NCBI RefSeq assembly: GCF_017355985.1
Contig: NZ_JAFIQU010000001.1
Span: 248,001 to 312,000, forward strand
DNA from: Arenibaculum pallidiluteum
Lineage (GTDB): Bacteria; Pseudomonadota; Alphaproteobacteria; Azospirillales; Azospirillaceae
Direction of reading: 5' to 3'
Length of the DNA: 64,000 bases
Below, piece by piece: positions 35,109-43,853 of the stretch (positions within the stretch are counted from its first letter, which is position 1; the number at the start of each line of letters is the position of its first letter). Below the pieces are notes generated by a model. The model saw nothing but the letters and a program-made list of their open reading frames with translations, was not told where the DNA came from and did no database searches. The translations under genes were made by a program, and so were the position numbers.

Positions 35109-35123
35109 TTAACTTTGGGTAAA
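35109..35123. promoter_or_regulatory. CtrA-like box in the fliI-ctrA divergent region
   Basis: TTAACTTTGGGTAAA matches TTAA-N7-TTAA at seven of eight positions. It lies 99-113 bases before the ctrA ATG and is shared by fliI on the other strand, so it could serve autoregulation of ctrA, fliI, or both. Confidence 0.58.
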
Positions 35124-35147
35124 GGATGCCAAGCGTAGCGTTAAGCT

Positions 35148-35152
35148 GAATC
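35148..35152. promoter_or_regulatory. GANTC (CcrM-type) methylation site in the ctrA upstream region
   Basis: GAATC lies 70 bases before the ctrA ATG. In Caulobacter, a GANTC site in the ctrA promoter ties expression to chromosome replication through CcrM methylation. The motif is short, so the match alone is weak evidence. Confidence 0.35.
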
Positions 35153-35221
35153 GTCTGTTAACATCTGCGACGGTTCGGCCAGTGCGTGGCGAGCCCCTCC
35201 CCTCAACCTCAGGAAGCAATC

Positions 35222-35941
35222 ATGCGGGTTCTGCTTGTCGAGGACGACTCTTCGGTGGCCAAGAGCATCGAACTGATGCTCCAGTCTGAAGGGTTCATCG
35301 TGGACAGCACCGATCTGGGCGAGGACGGCCTGGAGATTGGCAAGCTCTACGACTACGACATTATTATCCTCGATCTGATGCTGCCCGACATCGACGGTTA
35401 CGAGGTTCTGCGGCGCCTCAGGGCCGCGCGGGTCTCGACGCCGATCCTGATCCTGTCCGGCCTTTCGGAGCCCGATCACAAGATCCGCGGCCTCGGTATC
35501 GGCGCCGACGACTACCTGACCAAGCCCTTCGACAAGCGCGAGCTGATCGCCCGCATCCAGGCGATCGTACGCCGCTCCAAGGGTCATTCCGACAGCGTGA
35601 TCCGGACCGGCCGCCTGACAGTGAACCTCGACACCCGCACCGTCGAGGTCGACAGCCAGCCGCTGCACCTCACCGGCAAGGAATACGGCATCCTCGAGCT
35701 GCTGAGCCTGCGCAAGGGCACGACGCTGACCAAGGAGATGTTCCTGAACCATCTCTATGGCGGCATGGACGAGCCCGAGCTGAAGATCATCGACGTCTTC
35801 GTCTGCAAGCTGCGCAAGAAGCTCGCCAACGCGACCAACGGCGACAACTACATCGAGACGGTGTGGGGCCGCGGCTATGTGCTGCGCGATCCGCACGAGG
35901 ACGCGGGTTCCAATCCCCGTCTCGCGCAGAAGGCCGGCTAA
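35222..35941 (+). CDS. ctrA: CtrA, cell-cycle and motility response regulator
   Basis: CtrA is the OmpR-family master regulator of alphaproteobacterial cell cycle and motility. The 239-residue product has a receiver domain with Asp51 and the acidic pair Asp8-Asp9, and a winged-helix DNA-binding domain that is nearly canonical ([20 protein letters not shown], then [20 protein letters not shown] and [13 protein letters not shown]). GGAAG precedes the ATG at 35222; a longer frame lacks a better start. The tail ends LAQKAG rather than the double Ala of Caulobacter CtrA, so ClpXP turnover may differ. Its phosphodonor ChpT is encoded at 44257 and its antagonist SciP at 21628. Confidence 0.97.
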   Translation: MRVLLVEDDSSVAKSIELMLQSEGFIVDSTDLGEDGLEIGKLYDYDIIILDLMLPDIDGYEVLRRLRAARVSTPILILSGLSEPDHKIRGLGIGADDYLTKPFDKRELIARIQAIVRRSKGHSDSVIRTGRLTVNLDTRTVEVDSQPLHLTGKEYGILELLSLRKGTTLTKEMFLNHLYGGMDEPELKIIDVFVCKLRKKLANATNGDNYIETVWGRGYVLRDPHEDAGSNPRLAQKAG

Positions 35942-36013
35942 CCGGGCCGGCCCGAGCGGCCGGCCTTGGCCGGTCCGCATCGGCTGTGACGCACCCGGCC
36001 GGCCCCGCCGTTC

Positions 36014-36850
36014 TCAGACGGCGGGGGCGAGCTTCGGGCTTGCTGCCGTCACGTAGAGGCCCCGCTGGTTGTCCATGGGCTTGAACCGCTCGGTGATGCC
36101 GAGCACGGTCTCAGCGCCGCCGAGATACAGAACGCCGTCGGGTGGCAGCAGGCGCGCGATGTTCTCGAGAACCCGGGTCTTGGTCGGCTGGTCGAAGTAG
36201 ATCAGCACGTTCCGGCAGAACACGACGTCGAACTGGCCCAGCGGCGACAGGTCCCCCAGCAGGTTGAACTCGCGGAACTGGACCATCGAGCGGATCTGCT
36301 CGTTGATCTGCCACTTGTCGCCGACCTGTTTGAAGTATTTCACCAGATGTTGGATGGGGAGGCCGCGCTGCACCTCGAACTGGGTGTAGATGCCGGCGCG
36401 TGCGCGCTCGACCATCTCCGAGGAGATGTCGGTGCCGAGGATCTCGAAGCGCCAGCCCGCGGTCTTGGGGCCGAGCTCCTGCAGCAGCATGCAGAGCGAG
36501 TAGGCTTCCTGCCCGCTGGAGCAGGCGGCCGACCAGATGCGGATCGTGCGGCGGCTGGCCCGGGTCTGGAGCAGCGGCGGCAGCACCACGTCGCGGAACA
36601 GGTCGAAGGGCCGCTGGTCCCGGAAGAACGATGACTCGTTGGTGGTCATCGCCTCGGTGATGTCGCGCAGCAGCGCCTCGTCCCGCCGCGTCCTGACGCT
36701 ACCGGCGAGCTCGTCCAGGCCCTTCATGTTCCACTTGCGCGCAACCGGCATCAGCCGGCTTTCGAGCAGGTAGGCCTTGTCCGGCGTCAGCACGAGGCCA
36801 GAGCGCTGCTTGAGCAGCGCGCTGAACATGTCGAAATCCTCGACCTTCAT
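36014..36850 (-). CDS. cheR: Chemotaxis protein methyltransferase CheR
   Basis: CheR methylates glutamates of chemoreceptors using SAM. The 278-residue protein has the CheR N-terminal helical domain and the SAM domain with MTTNESSFFRDQRPFDLFRD, WSAACSSGQEAYSLCMLL, FEILGTDISSEMVERARAGI and FDVVFCRNVLIYFDQPTK. The ATG at 36850 overlaps the cheB stop by ATGA. It is the last gene of the cheA-cheW-cheY-cheB-cheR operon and is convergent with ctrA. Confidence 0.96.
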   Translation of the reverse strand: MKVEDFDMFSALLKQRSGLVLTPDKAYLLESRLMPVARKWNMKGLDELAGSVRTRRDEALLRDITEAMTTNESSFFRDQRPFDLFRDVVLPPLLQTRASRRTIRIWSAACSSGQEAYSLCMLLQELGPKTAGWRFEILGTDISSEMVERARAGIYTQFEVQRGLPIQHLVKYFKQVGDKWQINEQIRSMVQFREFNLLGDLSPLGQFDVVFCRNVLIYFDQPTKTRVLENIARLLPPDGVLYLGGAETVLGITERFKPMDNQRGLYVTAASPKLAPAV

Positions 36851-38013
36851 GCCGCCGTCCTCATGGCAAGCTTGCGGATCGCAGGGCCAACCTCCTTGAG
36901 CGGCAGCACCGCATTGCACACGCCGGCATGCGCGACCGCCCCGGGCATGCCCCAGACGACGCTGCTCGCCTCGTCCTGCGCGAGCACGAGCCCCCCGGCC
37001 GCCGCGACCTCCTGGCAGCCGCGCATCCCGTCCTGCCCCATGCCCGTCAGGATCACCGCCAGCACGCGCCGGCCGAAGATGCGCACGATGCTGCGCATCA
37101 TTGGATCGACCGCGGGACGGCAGAAGTTCTCGGGCGGTTCCTTGTTGATGGTCACGACGGTCCCTGCCCCTCGCTGCGCCAGAACCATGTGGAAGTCGCC
37201 GGGCGCTAGATAGATCCGGCCGCCCTGCAGGGCCTCGCCGTCCTTCGCCTCGGCACAGGGTATGCCGCACTGGCGCGTGATGTGCTCGGCCAGGATCGTC
37301 GTGAAGGTGGCTGGCATGTGCTGGGTGATCAGGATCGGCTGCGAGATCCCGCCCCTCAGATGCGAAAGCACCTCGAACAGGGCCTGCGGCCCGCCCGTGG
37401 AGCTGCCGATCGCGACGATGTCGGGATGCAGCCCGACCGGCATCGAGCGCAGCACCACGGGCGCATGCGTGACGGGCCTGCGGATCGTCGGGGCGGGCAG
37501 CGGCGCGCGCTCGCCGCGCGGATCGGTGCGCCTCGTCCCGCCGCGCCGCGCTGCGAGGCCCAGTGCCCTGACCTTCTGCTTGAGCTCTTCGCGGAACACG
37601 TCGGCGCCGCTGATCTCGCGGGTCGATGTCGGCTTGGGGATGTAGTCGGCGGCCCCGAGCTGCATCGCCTTCATCGAGACCTCCGCGCCGCGCAGCGTCA
37701 GCGTCGAGGCCATGATGATCTTCACATGGGGATCCACGGCCAGGAGCTTCGGGATCGCGGTCAGCCCGTCCATGACGGGCATCTCGATGTCCAGCACGAT
37801 CACGTCGACCGGCTGGCGCTGAAGCGCGTTCACGGCCATCTGGCCGTCGCCGACCGAGGAGACGACCCGCAGATCGGCGTCGCCCTCCAGGGCCCGCGTC
37901 AGGAGCCCGCGGATCACCGCGGAGTCGTCCACGACCATGACCCGGTATGGATCGTCCGCGGCGGGAGCTGCGGCTGCGGAAGGAAGCACGGGGCGGCCCG
38001 GCATGTCGATCAT
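36847..38013 (-). CDS. cheB: Chemotaxis methylesterase/glutamine deamidase CheB
   Basis: CheB removes methyl groups from chemoreceptors when phosphorylated by CheA. The 388-residue product has a receiver domain (VMVVDDSAVIRGLL; phosphoacceptor in VIVLDIEMPVMDG) and a methylesterase domain with the catalytic Ser in IGSSTGGPQALFEVL, His in ITQHMPATFTTILAEH, and Asp in GMGQDGMRGCQEV. GAGGG lies upstream of the ATG, ten bases after cheY. Confidence 0.96.
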   Translation of the reverse strand: MIDMPGRPVLPSAAAAPAADDPYRVMVVDDSAVIRGLLTRALEGDADLRVVSSVGDGQMAVNALQRQPVDVIVLDIEMPVMDGLTAIPKLLAVDPHVKIIMASTLTLRGAEVSMKAMQLGAADYIPKPTSTREISGADVFREELKQKVRALGLAARRGGTRRTDPRGERAPLPAPTIRRPVTHAPVVLRSMPVGLHPDIVAIGSSTGGPQALFEVLSHLRGGISQPILITQHMPATFTTILAEHITRQCGIPCAEAKDGEALQGGRIYLAPGDFHMVLAQRGAGTVVTINKEPPENFCRPAVDPMMRSIVRIFGRRVLAVILTGMGQDGMRGCQEVAAAGGLVLAQDEASSVVWGMPGAVAHAGVCNAVLPLKEVGPAIRKLAMRTAA

Positions 38014-38022
38014 GGCACGCCC

Positions 38023-38388
38023 TCAGATCAGGCCGACCTGAGCGAACTTCGTCTGGATGATGTCGCTGTCGAAGGGCTTCATGATGTACTCGTTGGCGCC
38101 GGCCGACAGGGCTTCCTGGATATGCGCCAGGTCGTTCTCGGTGGTGCAGAAGACGACCTTCGGCCGGTCGCCGCCCGCCATCTTCCGCAAACGCCGCAGG
38201 AACTCTATCCCGGTCATCACGGGCATGTTCCAGTCCAGCAGGATTGCGTCCGGCATCGCGGCTTGGCAGACCTCCATGGCCTGCCTGCCGTCCTCGGCCT
38301 CGGTGCAGGCGAAGCTCAGCTCTTCCAGGATCTTTCGCGCGACCTTGCGGACCACGCGGCTGTCGTCGACGACGAGGCAGGACTTCAT
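38023..38388 (-). CDS. cheY: CheY-type response regulator
   Basis: A single receiver domain of 121 residues: VVDDSRVVRKVARKIL at the start, phosphoacceptor in AILLDWNMPVMTG, conserved Thr in VVFCTTENDLAHI and Lys in YIMKPFDSD. Phosphorylated by CheA, it would bind FliM/FliN to switch the motor or, as some alphaproteobacterial CheYs do, act as a phosphate sink. It sits between cheW and cheB in the operon. Confidence 0.93.
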   Translation of the reverse strand: MKSCLVVDDSRVVRKVARKILEELSFACTEAEDGRQAMEVCQAAMPDAILLDWNMPVMTGIEFLRRLRKMAGGDRPKVVFCTTENDLAHIQEALSAGANEYIMKPFDSDIIQTKFAQVGLI

Positions 38389-38421
38389 CGGTGTGGCCTT
38401 GGTACGCGTGGGCGCGGGCCT

Positions 38422-38443
38422 GCGGGAAGCCGTGGCTTCCCGC
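38422..38443 (-). other. Stem-loop between cheW and cheY
   Basis: GCGGGAAGC at 38422-38430 pairs perfectly with 38435-38443 around CGTG, in the only sizeable gap of the che operon. It lacks a U-run, so an mRNA-stability or partial attenuation element is more likely than a full terminator. Confidence 0.4.
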
Positions 38444-38452
38444 CGGGTTCCC

Positions 38453-38947
38453 TCAGGCGGCCTCGAGATTGGCGAAGTTCAGCAGCTTCGAGACCTCGAG
38501 CACCACCAGCAGCGTCTCGTCGAGCCGGTAGATGCCGTTCGACAGGTCGCGCCAGCGCGGGTCCATGGTCGCGGGATTGCGCTCGTACTTGTCCGAGGAC
38601 AGGCTCAGGACCTCGCCGACGCTGTCGACCATGAGGCTGTAGAGCTCGCCGCGGTGGTCGACCACGATGCTCATCACGGGCTTGTCGCGGTCGCGCGCCG
38701 GAAGGCCGAGGCGCAGCCGCACGTCGATCGCCGTGACGATGCGACCGCGGAGGTTCAGCGACCCTGCGACCTCCGGCGGGGCGAGCGGGATGCGGGTGAT
38801 CTTCTGGTTCCCGAGGACGTCCTGGACCTGCAGCACGGGGATGCCGAAAAGCTGGTCCGCGATCGTCATGGTCACGAAGTCGTCGTTGCCGGTGGCGATG
38901 GCGACGTCCGTGCGGGCCTTGGTGGTGGCGGGAAGATTGGTGCTCAT
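38453..38947 (-). CDS. cheW: Chemotaxis coupling protein CheW
   Basis: CheW couples chemoreceptors to CheA. The 164-residue product has the SH3-like CheW domain: VTMTIADQLFGIPVLQVQDV, AGSLNLRGRIVTAIDVRLRL and SLMVDSVGEVLSL. It starts within the cheA stop (ATGA overlap), so the two are translationally coupled. Confidence 0.94.
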   Translation of the reverse strand: MSTNLPATTKARTDVAIATGNDDFVTMTIADQLFGIPVLQVQDVLGNQKITRIPLAPPEVAGSLNLRGRIVTAIDVRLRLGLPARDRDKPVMSIVVDHRGELYSLMVDSVGEVLSLSSDKYERNPATMDPRWRDLSNGIYRLDETLLVVLEVSKLLNFANLEAA

Positions 38948-41637
38948 GCGGCGGCCCCTTTGGCTTCGACCAGGGTCTGGGACAGGGCGGAGAGTAGCGC
39001 GTCGCGGTCGAACTTCGCGACGTAGTCGGTGAACCCGGCCTGGCGGCCGCGATCGAGGTCACGCTGGCTGGCGTGGCTGGACAGCGCCACCAGCGGCACG
39101 TCCTGCCAGCGCGGGTCGCGCCGGACGGCCTGGGCGAACTCGAAGCCGCTCATGCCGGGCATCTCGATGTCGCTGACGATCACGTCGAACATCTCGCCCT
39201 GCTCGCGCAGCTCCAGCGCGATCTCGGGGCTTTCGACGGTCGTGACCGAGTAGCCCGCCACCGAGAGCAGCGGCGTCAGCAGGTTGCGGAAGAACGGGCT
39301 GTCGTCGACCAGCAGCACCCGGTTCTGACGCTCCTCGTCGAAGCCCTCGATCTTGGCGGAACCGAACCAGTCCTTGTAGGCCTGGGTCAGGAAGAAGCCG
39401 GCGTCGATCACCTCGGTCGCCTTGCCCGCGATGATGGCGGAGCCCATGAGGCCCGGCCGCTCGTGGGCGAGCTCGACGCTCATCCGGTCCTCCACGATGT
39501 CGACGATCTCGTCGACGATCAGGCCCATGGAGCGGTCGCCGTCGGCGAAGACCAGCACCGGCTGGCGTCCCTCGCGCCTGAGCTCCCAGCCGGCGTCGAT
39601 CGGGACCAGCGGCATCAGCTTGCCGCGGTACTGCACGACGGGCTGGCCGTTGGAGATCTCGACCGTGGCAAGGTCGATGTCCTCCAGGCGCGCAACCAGC
39701 GACAGCGGCACCGCCTTCGGAGCCTCGCCGCCGGCACGGAAGAGCAGCAGCGCCATCCTGTCGTCGCGGTTCGTGGTCTGGGCCACCGCGGTCTCCCGGG
39801 ACTGCGCGGTCTCGGACACCATCATCTCGCCGGAGGCCGAGGCGATGCCGTTCGGGTCGAGGATCATGATCACCGAGCCGTCGCCCAGGATCGTGTTGCC
39901 CGAGAACATCTCGATGTGGCGCAGGATCGGGGCGACCGGCTTGACGACGATCTCCTCGGTGTCGAAGACCCGGTCCACGATGATGCCGAAGGTGTAGGTG
40001 CCGACCTGCGTGACCACAATGAAGGTCTCGCTCTGCTCCTGGGCGTCGCCCAGGCGCAGCAGCTTCTGCAGCGAGACCAGGGGCAGCAGGCGGTTGCGCA
40101 GCCGCAGCACTGGAGTGCCGTTGATGTGCTCGATCGTGTGCTCGCTGTCGGAGGCCGCGCGGACCAGCTCGATGACGCTGATCTGCGGGATCGCGAAGCG
40201 CTCGGCGGCGCATTCGACGATCAGCGCCGAGACGATCGCGAGCGTCAGCGGGATCTTGATGATGAAGCTCGACCCGCGGCCGGTCTGCGACTTCATCTCG
40301 ATCGTGCCGCCGATCTTCTCGATGTTCGTCTTGACGACGTCCATGCCCACGCCGCGGCCCGAGACGCTCGTGACCTGCTGCGCGGTGGAGAAGCCCGGCC
40401 GCATGATGTACTGGGCGATCTGCTGGTCCGACATCTGGGCCAGCTCGGCCTCGGTCGCGAGACCGTTCTGGATCGCCTTCTGCCTGATCCGCTCGATGTT
40501 GAGGCCTCGGCCGTCGTCCGAGATCTCGATGATGATGTGCCCGCCCTCGTGATAGGCGTTCAGCGTCACCCGTCCGGTCTCGGGCTTGCCCGCCCGCAGG
40601 CGCTCGACCGGAGTCTCCAGACCGTGGTCCGCCGAGTTGCGCACCATGTGCGTCAGCGGGTCCTTGATCAGCTCCAGGACCTGCCGGTCCAGCTCGGTGT
40701 CGGCACCGAGCATCTGGAGGTCGATCTTCTTGCCGAGTTCGTGCGAGAGGTCGCGGATGAGGCGCGGCAGCTTCGCCCAGGCGTTCCCGATCGGCTGCAT
40801 GCGCGTCTTCATGACGCCTTCCTGCAGCTCGGAGGTCACGTGGTTCAGGCGCTGCAGCGGGGCCGCGAACTCGCTCTCCTTCTGCGAGCGCAGGATCTGC
40901 AGGAGCTGGTTGCGCGTCAGCACCAGCTCCGAGACCATGGTCATCAGGTTCTCGAGCAGGTCGACGTTGACGCGGATCGTCTGAGCCGCGACCGCCGATT
41001 CCTTGTTGAGATCGGCATCGCCGCCCATGGGTGCGGCGGCGTGGACGGGCGGCGGCGGGGCAATGGGCGCCGGCGGCTCGGGCGCCGCTTCCTGGACGAC
41101 CAGCTCCTTGGTCTGGGCCACCTCGGCCACGGCGGGCGGCGGGGGTGCCTTGACGACGGGGGCCGGCGTCTTGGCCTCCGCGACGGCCGGCGCAGGCGCG
41201 GGCTCGGGCTCCGCCGCGACGGCGGGCGGAGCCGGGGCCTTGCCGGGCGCCGCCACGTCCTTGCCCTCGGCGATCGCGTTCAGGCGGGCGATCAGGGCGC
41301 TGTCGTCGCCGGCCGGCTCGGCCTCGGTCTGCTCCAGCGCCGCGAGGATGCCCTTGATGACGTCGAGCGATTCAAGGATCGAGGACACGGCACCCGGCGA
41401 TACCGCCAGCTCGCCGTCCCGGAACTTGCCGAGGACGTTCTCGGCCGCGTGGGCGACATGCTCGAGCCGCGGCAACCCAAGGAAGCCGCAGGTCCCCTTG
41501 ATCGTGTGGACAAGGCGGAAGATGTTGCTCAGCAGCTCGGGATTGTTCGGATTCTGCTCCAGGCGCACCAGCTCGACGTCGAGAACCGACAGGTTCTCGT
41601 TCGTCTCTGTCAAGAATTCGCTGAGCAAATCATCCAT
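38944..41637 (-). CDS. cheA: Hybrid chemotaxis histidine kinase CheA with extra CheW-like and receiver domains
   Basis: The 897-residue product carries an HPt domain (His44 in FRLVHTIKGTCGFLGL), a Pro/Ala linker (about 140-260), a dimerisation domain, an HATPase domain (DPLTHMVRNSADHGLE, ISDDGRGLNIERI, SVSGRGVGMDVVKTNIEKIG) and a CheW-like P5 domain. A second CheW-like domain and a C-terminal receiver domain (NRVLLVDDSPFFRNLLTPLL; VIVSDIEMPGMSGFE) follow. No CheY-binding P2 domain was recognised. The ATG at 41637 gives the canonical MDDLLSEFLTE start; the frame is open further upstream. Its terminal receiver probably acts as a phosphate sink or adaptation element. It heads the che operon and has a CtrA-like box upstream. 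Confidence 0.94.
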   Translation of the reverse strand: MDDLLSEFLTETNENLSVLDVELVRLEQNPNNPELLSNIFRLVHTIKGTCGFLGLPRLEHVAHAAENVLGKFRDGELAVSPGAVSSILESLDVIKGILAALEQTEAEPAGDDSALIARLNAIAEGKDVAAPGKAPAPPAVAAEPEPAPAPAVAEAKTPAPVVKAPPPPAVAEVAQTKELVVQEAAPEPPAPIAPPPPVHAAAPMGGDADLNKESAVAAQTIRVNVDLLENLMTMVSELVLTRNQLLQILRSQKESEFAAPLQRLNHVTSELQEGVMKTRMQPIGNAWAKLPRLIRDLSHELGKKIDLQMLGADTELDRQVLELIKDPLTHMVRNSADHGLETPVERLRAGKPETGRVTLNAYHEGGHIIIEISDDGRGLNIERIRQKAIQNGLATEAELAQMSDQQIAQYIMRPGFSTAQQVTSVSGRGVGMDVVKTNIEKIGGTIEMKSQTGRGSSFIIKIPLTLAIVSALIVECAAERFAIPQISVIELVRAASDSEHTIEHINGTPVLRLRNRLLPLVSLQKLLRLGDAQEQSETFIVVTQVGTYTFGIIVDRVFDTEEIVVKPVAPILRHIEMFSGNTILGDGSVIMILDPNGIASASGEMMVSETAQSRETAVAQTTNRDDRMALLLFRAGGEAPKAVPLSLVARLEDIDLATVEISNGQPVVQYRGKLMPLVPIDAGWELRREGRQPVLVFADGDRSMGLIVDEIVDIVEDRMSVELAHERPGLMGSAIIAGKATEVIDAGFFLTQAYKDWFGSAKIEGFDEERQNRVLLVDDSPFFRNLLTPLLSVAGYSVTTVESPEIALELREQGEMFDVIVSDIEMPGMSGFEFAQAVRRDPRWQDVPLVALSSHASQRDLDRGRQAGFTDYVAKFDRDALLSALSQTLVEAKGAAA

Positions 41638-41755
41638 GATCGGGTTCCCACTGCCTGTCTTGGCTCTTAGCCTGTTGCTGCCAGGGCCGGCGCCGCATCG
41701 CGGGCCGGTCGGCGGCCTTGCCCTTCGGGACGGTGGCCAACGTCGCAAACACTGA

Positions 41756-41770
41756 TTAAAAGTGTCTTAC
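41756..41770. promoter_or_regulatory. CtrA-like box upstream of cheA
   Basis: TTAAAAGTGTCTTAC matches TTAA-N7-TTAA at seven of eight positions. It lies about 120-134 bases before the cheA ATG, in the divergent region shared with the 57-residue gene at 41828. Confidence 0.58.
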
Positions 41771-41827
41771 GCCCGCCGCGGCGGCACGGCTCGCGGAGCG
41801 GGGATCCGGCGGAAGGATTGGTCGCCG

Positions 41828-42001
41828 ATGACGGATGACGAGGTGGCGGCGGAGCTGCGGCAACGTATTGCCGAGCTCAACGCGGTCCTGGCCACGGCCG
41901 CGCGCGGAGGGCTGAAGGTCGAGCTGGAAAGCTCTACGCACCAGACCGCGGGCGGCGCGCCGATGGTCGTGGTCGAAGCGAGGATCTACAAGCAGCTGTG
42001 A
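41828..42001 (+). CDS. Small hypothetical protein (57 aa)
   Basis: I do not recognise this product. It has an N-terminal amphipathic helix (EVAAELRQRIAELNAVLATA) and a beta-rich C-terminal half (LKVELESS and MVVVEARIYKQL), with no signal peptide or membrane segment. AAGGA lies ten bases before the ATG, third codon positions are GC-rich, and a strong hairpin starts at its stop codon, which supports a real short gene. It is divergent from cheA and convergent with ftsZ. Confidence 0.6.
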   Translation: MTDDEVAAELRQRIAELNAVLATAARGGLKVELESSTHQTAGGAPMVVVEARIYKQL

Positions 42002-42030
42002 CGGCGGCGCCCGAGGCAGGCGCCGCCGTC
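42000..42030. terminator. Hairpin between the 57-aa gene and ftsZ
   Basis: A perfect 12-base stem (GACGGCGGCGCC at 42000-42011 with 42019-42030, seven-base loop) begins within the stop codon of the small gene and lies between convergent genes. It has no U-run, so termination strength is uncertain. Confidence 0.6.
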
Positions 42031-42185
42031 GTCCTCACGCCTGCGGGCATCCCAGGAGCCTGACCGGGCCGCCCGCCGGAGGTCGAGGCGGCTGGAGGCT
42101 CGCCCTGAACCTCAAGCCACTCCCAACTCGCTGAATTCAGACCGGGTTCATGCGATCCGGCATCCACGCCAGATCGCGACCTGCC

Positions 42186-43613
42186 TTAGAACTTGGCGCG
42201 CCGCAAAAAGGCTGGCGTGTCCGTCTGGTGCGGGTCCGCCGCCTCGTAGTAGCCGCCGGTTCCGGTGGGCGGCAACTCCGCGGGCGGGATGATCGCCTCC
42301 TCCGGTGCCCGGGCCCGCCCGGTCGCGCGGGAAAACAGAAACTTCACGCCTCTTCCGCCCGCGGGCCGCGCCGCCGCGGCCTCCACCGCCTCGTGCGAGC
42401 CGAACCGGTGCAGCCCCGACGGCGGCGCCGGCATCGCCGCAGAAGCGGCGGGGATGGGGGCCGGCGTGAGGCCGGGAGCAGGCGCAGGCGGCGCGGCGGC
42501 CATCCCGTTGAGCACCGCGGACATGGACGGCGCGGCCGCGGACGGCGCGGGAGTGGCGGGATGGGCCGGCGCGGGTGCGAGGCCGCGGTGATAGACGGGG
42601 CCGCTCCGCGCCGCCTCGGCGGCGACGGGAACCTGGAGCGTGGCAGGCACGGTATCGATGCCGGTCGCGACCACCGAGACGCGCATGCGGTCCCCGAGCG
42701 AGGGATCGAAGGTGGAGCCGAAGATGATGTTGGCGTCGGGGTCGACCTCGTCGCGCACCCGGTTGGCCGCCTCGTCAACCTCGAACAGCGTCATGTCCAT
42801 GCCGCCGGTGATGTTGATCAGCACGCCCTTGGCGCCCTTCATCGAGACGTCGTCCAGCAGCGGGTTCGAGATCGCGGCCTCCGCCGCATCGATCGCCCGC
42901 CGCTCGCCCGTCGCCTCGCCCGTGCCCATCATCGCCTTGCCCATCTCGGTCATCACCGAGCGGATGTCCGCGAAGTCCAGGTTGATCAGGCCCGGCTTGA
43001 CCATCAGGTCCGTCACCCCCGAGACGCCGGCATGCAGAACGTCGTCCGCCATCTTGAAGGCGTCCGCGAAGGTCGTCTTCTCGTTGGCCACCCGGAACAG
43101 GTTCTGGTTCGGGATGATGATCAGCGTGTCGACATACTGCTGCAGCTCGCCAATGCCGCTCTCGGCCAGGCGCATGCGGTGCGCGCCCTCGAAGTGGAAG
43201 GGCTTGGTCACCACGCCGACGGTCAGGATGCCCTTCTCGCGCGCCACCCGGGCGATCACCGGGGCCGCCCCGGTGCCGGTGCCGCCGCCCATGCCGGCGG
43301 TGATGAAGCACATGTTGGCGCCCTCGAGATGCTCGAGGATCTCCTCGATCTGCTCCTCGGCGGCGGCGCGGCCGACATCGGGGCGCGAGCCGGCGCCGAG
43401 GCCGCGGGTGATCGTGGTGCCGAGCTGGATGCGCTTGGTCGAGAGGCTGCCCTTGAGCGCCTGGGCGTCGGTGTTGGCCACCACGAACTCGACCCCTTCG
43501 AGCTCGGAGCGGATCATGTTGCTCACCGCGTTGTTGCCGGCCCCGCCGACACCGAACACCGTGATCCGCGGACGCATCTCGAGATCCGGTACGGGGACGC
43601 TCAAGTTGATCAT
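42186..43613 (-). CDS. ftsZ: Cell-division protein FtsZ
   Basis: FtsZ is the tubulin-like GTPase that forms the division ring. The 475-residue product shows [15 protein letters not shown] (about 19-33), the tubulin signature [20 protein letters not shown]-type [11 protein letters not shown], an Ala/Pro-rich linker and a C-terminal conserved peptide [12 protein letters not shown] of the FtsA/ZipA-binding type. The start at 43613 has GAGG six bases upstream; a longer frame exists. It stands alone between the che operon and chpT, not next to ftsQ-ftsA as in a dcw cluster, so it may be a second ftsZ or a relocated sole copy. Confidence 0.95.
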   Translation of the reverse strand: MINLSVPVPDLEMRPRITVFGVGGAGNNAVSNMIRSELEGVEFVVANTDAQALKGSLSTKRIQLGTTITRGLGAGSRPDVGRAAAEEQIEEILEHLEGANMCFITAGMGGGTGTGAAPVIARVAREKGILTVGVVTKPFHFEGAHRMRLAESGIGELQQYVDTLIIIPNQNLFRVANEKTTFADAFKMADDVLHAGVSGVTDLMVKPGLINLDFADIRSVMTEMGKAMMGTGEATGERRAIDAAEAAISNPLLDDVSMKGAKGVLINITGGMDMTLFEVDEAANRVRDEVDPDANIIFGSTFDPSLGDRMRVSVVATGIDTVPATLQVPVAAEAARSGPVYHRGLAPAPAHPATPAPSAAAPSMSAVLNGMAAAPPAPAPGLTPAPIPAASAAMPAPPSGLHRFGSHEAVEAAAARPAGGRGVKFLFSRATGRARAPEEAIIPPAELPPTGTGGYYEAADPHQTDTPAFLRRAKF

Positions 43614-43853
43614 GTCGGCCTCGATTTCTTGACGACGCCCGACGATGGATTGAATAAATGCCACAGTCAACAAAGAACGCGGTGACAATAGTTATCGCAA
43701 TGCTCGGGTCAGGGGTGCTGACTTGAAGTCATTAGCTGGAATTAACACCAACATACTTATGACCTACTCTTTTGTCACTGAACTTCCCCTACTAGATCGG
43801 CTGAGCGAATGATAGACCTTCTCATCCCTCGGCATGAAGGGAGAAGCCCAGTG

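Noticed and set aside
39073-41670. Very long open frame (865 codons) on the plus strand opposite cheA
   Set aside because: It is antisense to a fully recognisable CheA, is rich in Arg, Gly, His and Asp as expected from the reverse of GC-rich coding DNA, and has no domain. Similar frames opposite the glycosyltransferases (16693-19209) and the FliK-like gene (30523-32631) were rejected for the same reason.
43732-43745. TTAG-N6-TTAA upstream of ftsZ as a CtrA box
   Set aside because: The spacer is six bases, not seven. The same holds for TTAA-N6-TTAA at 58878-58891.
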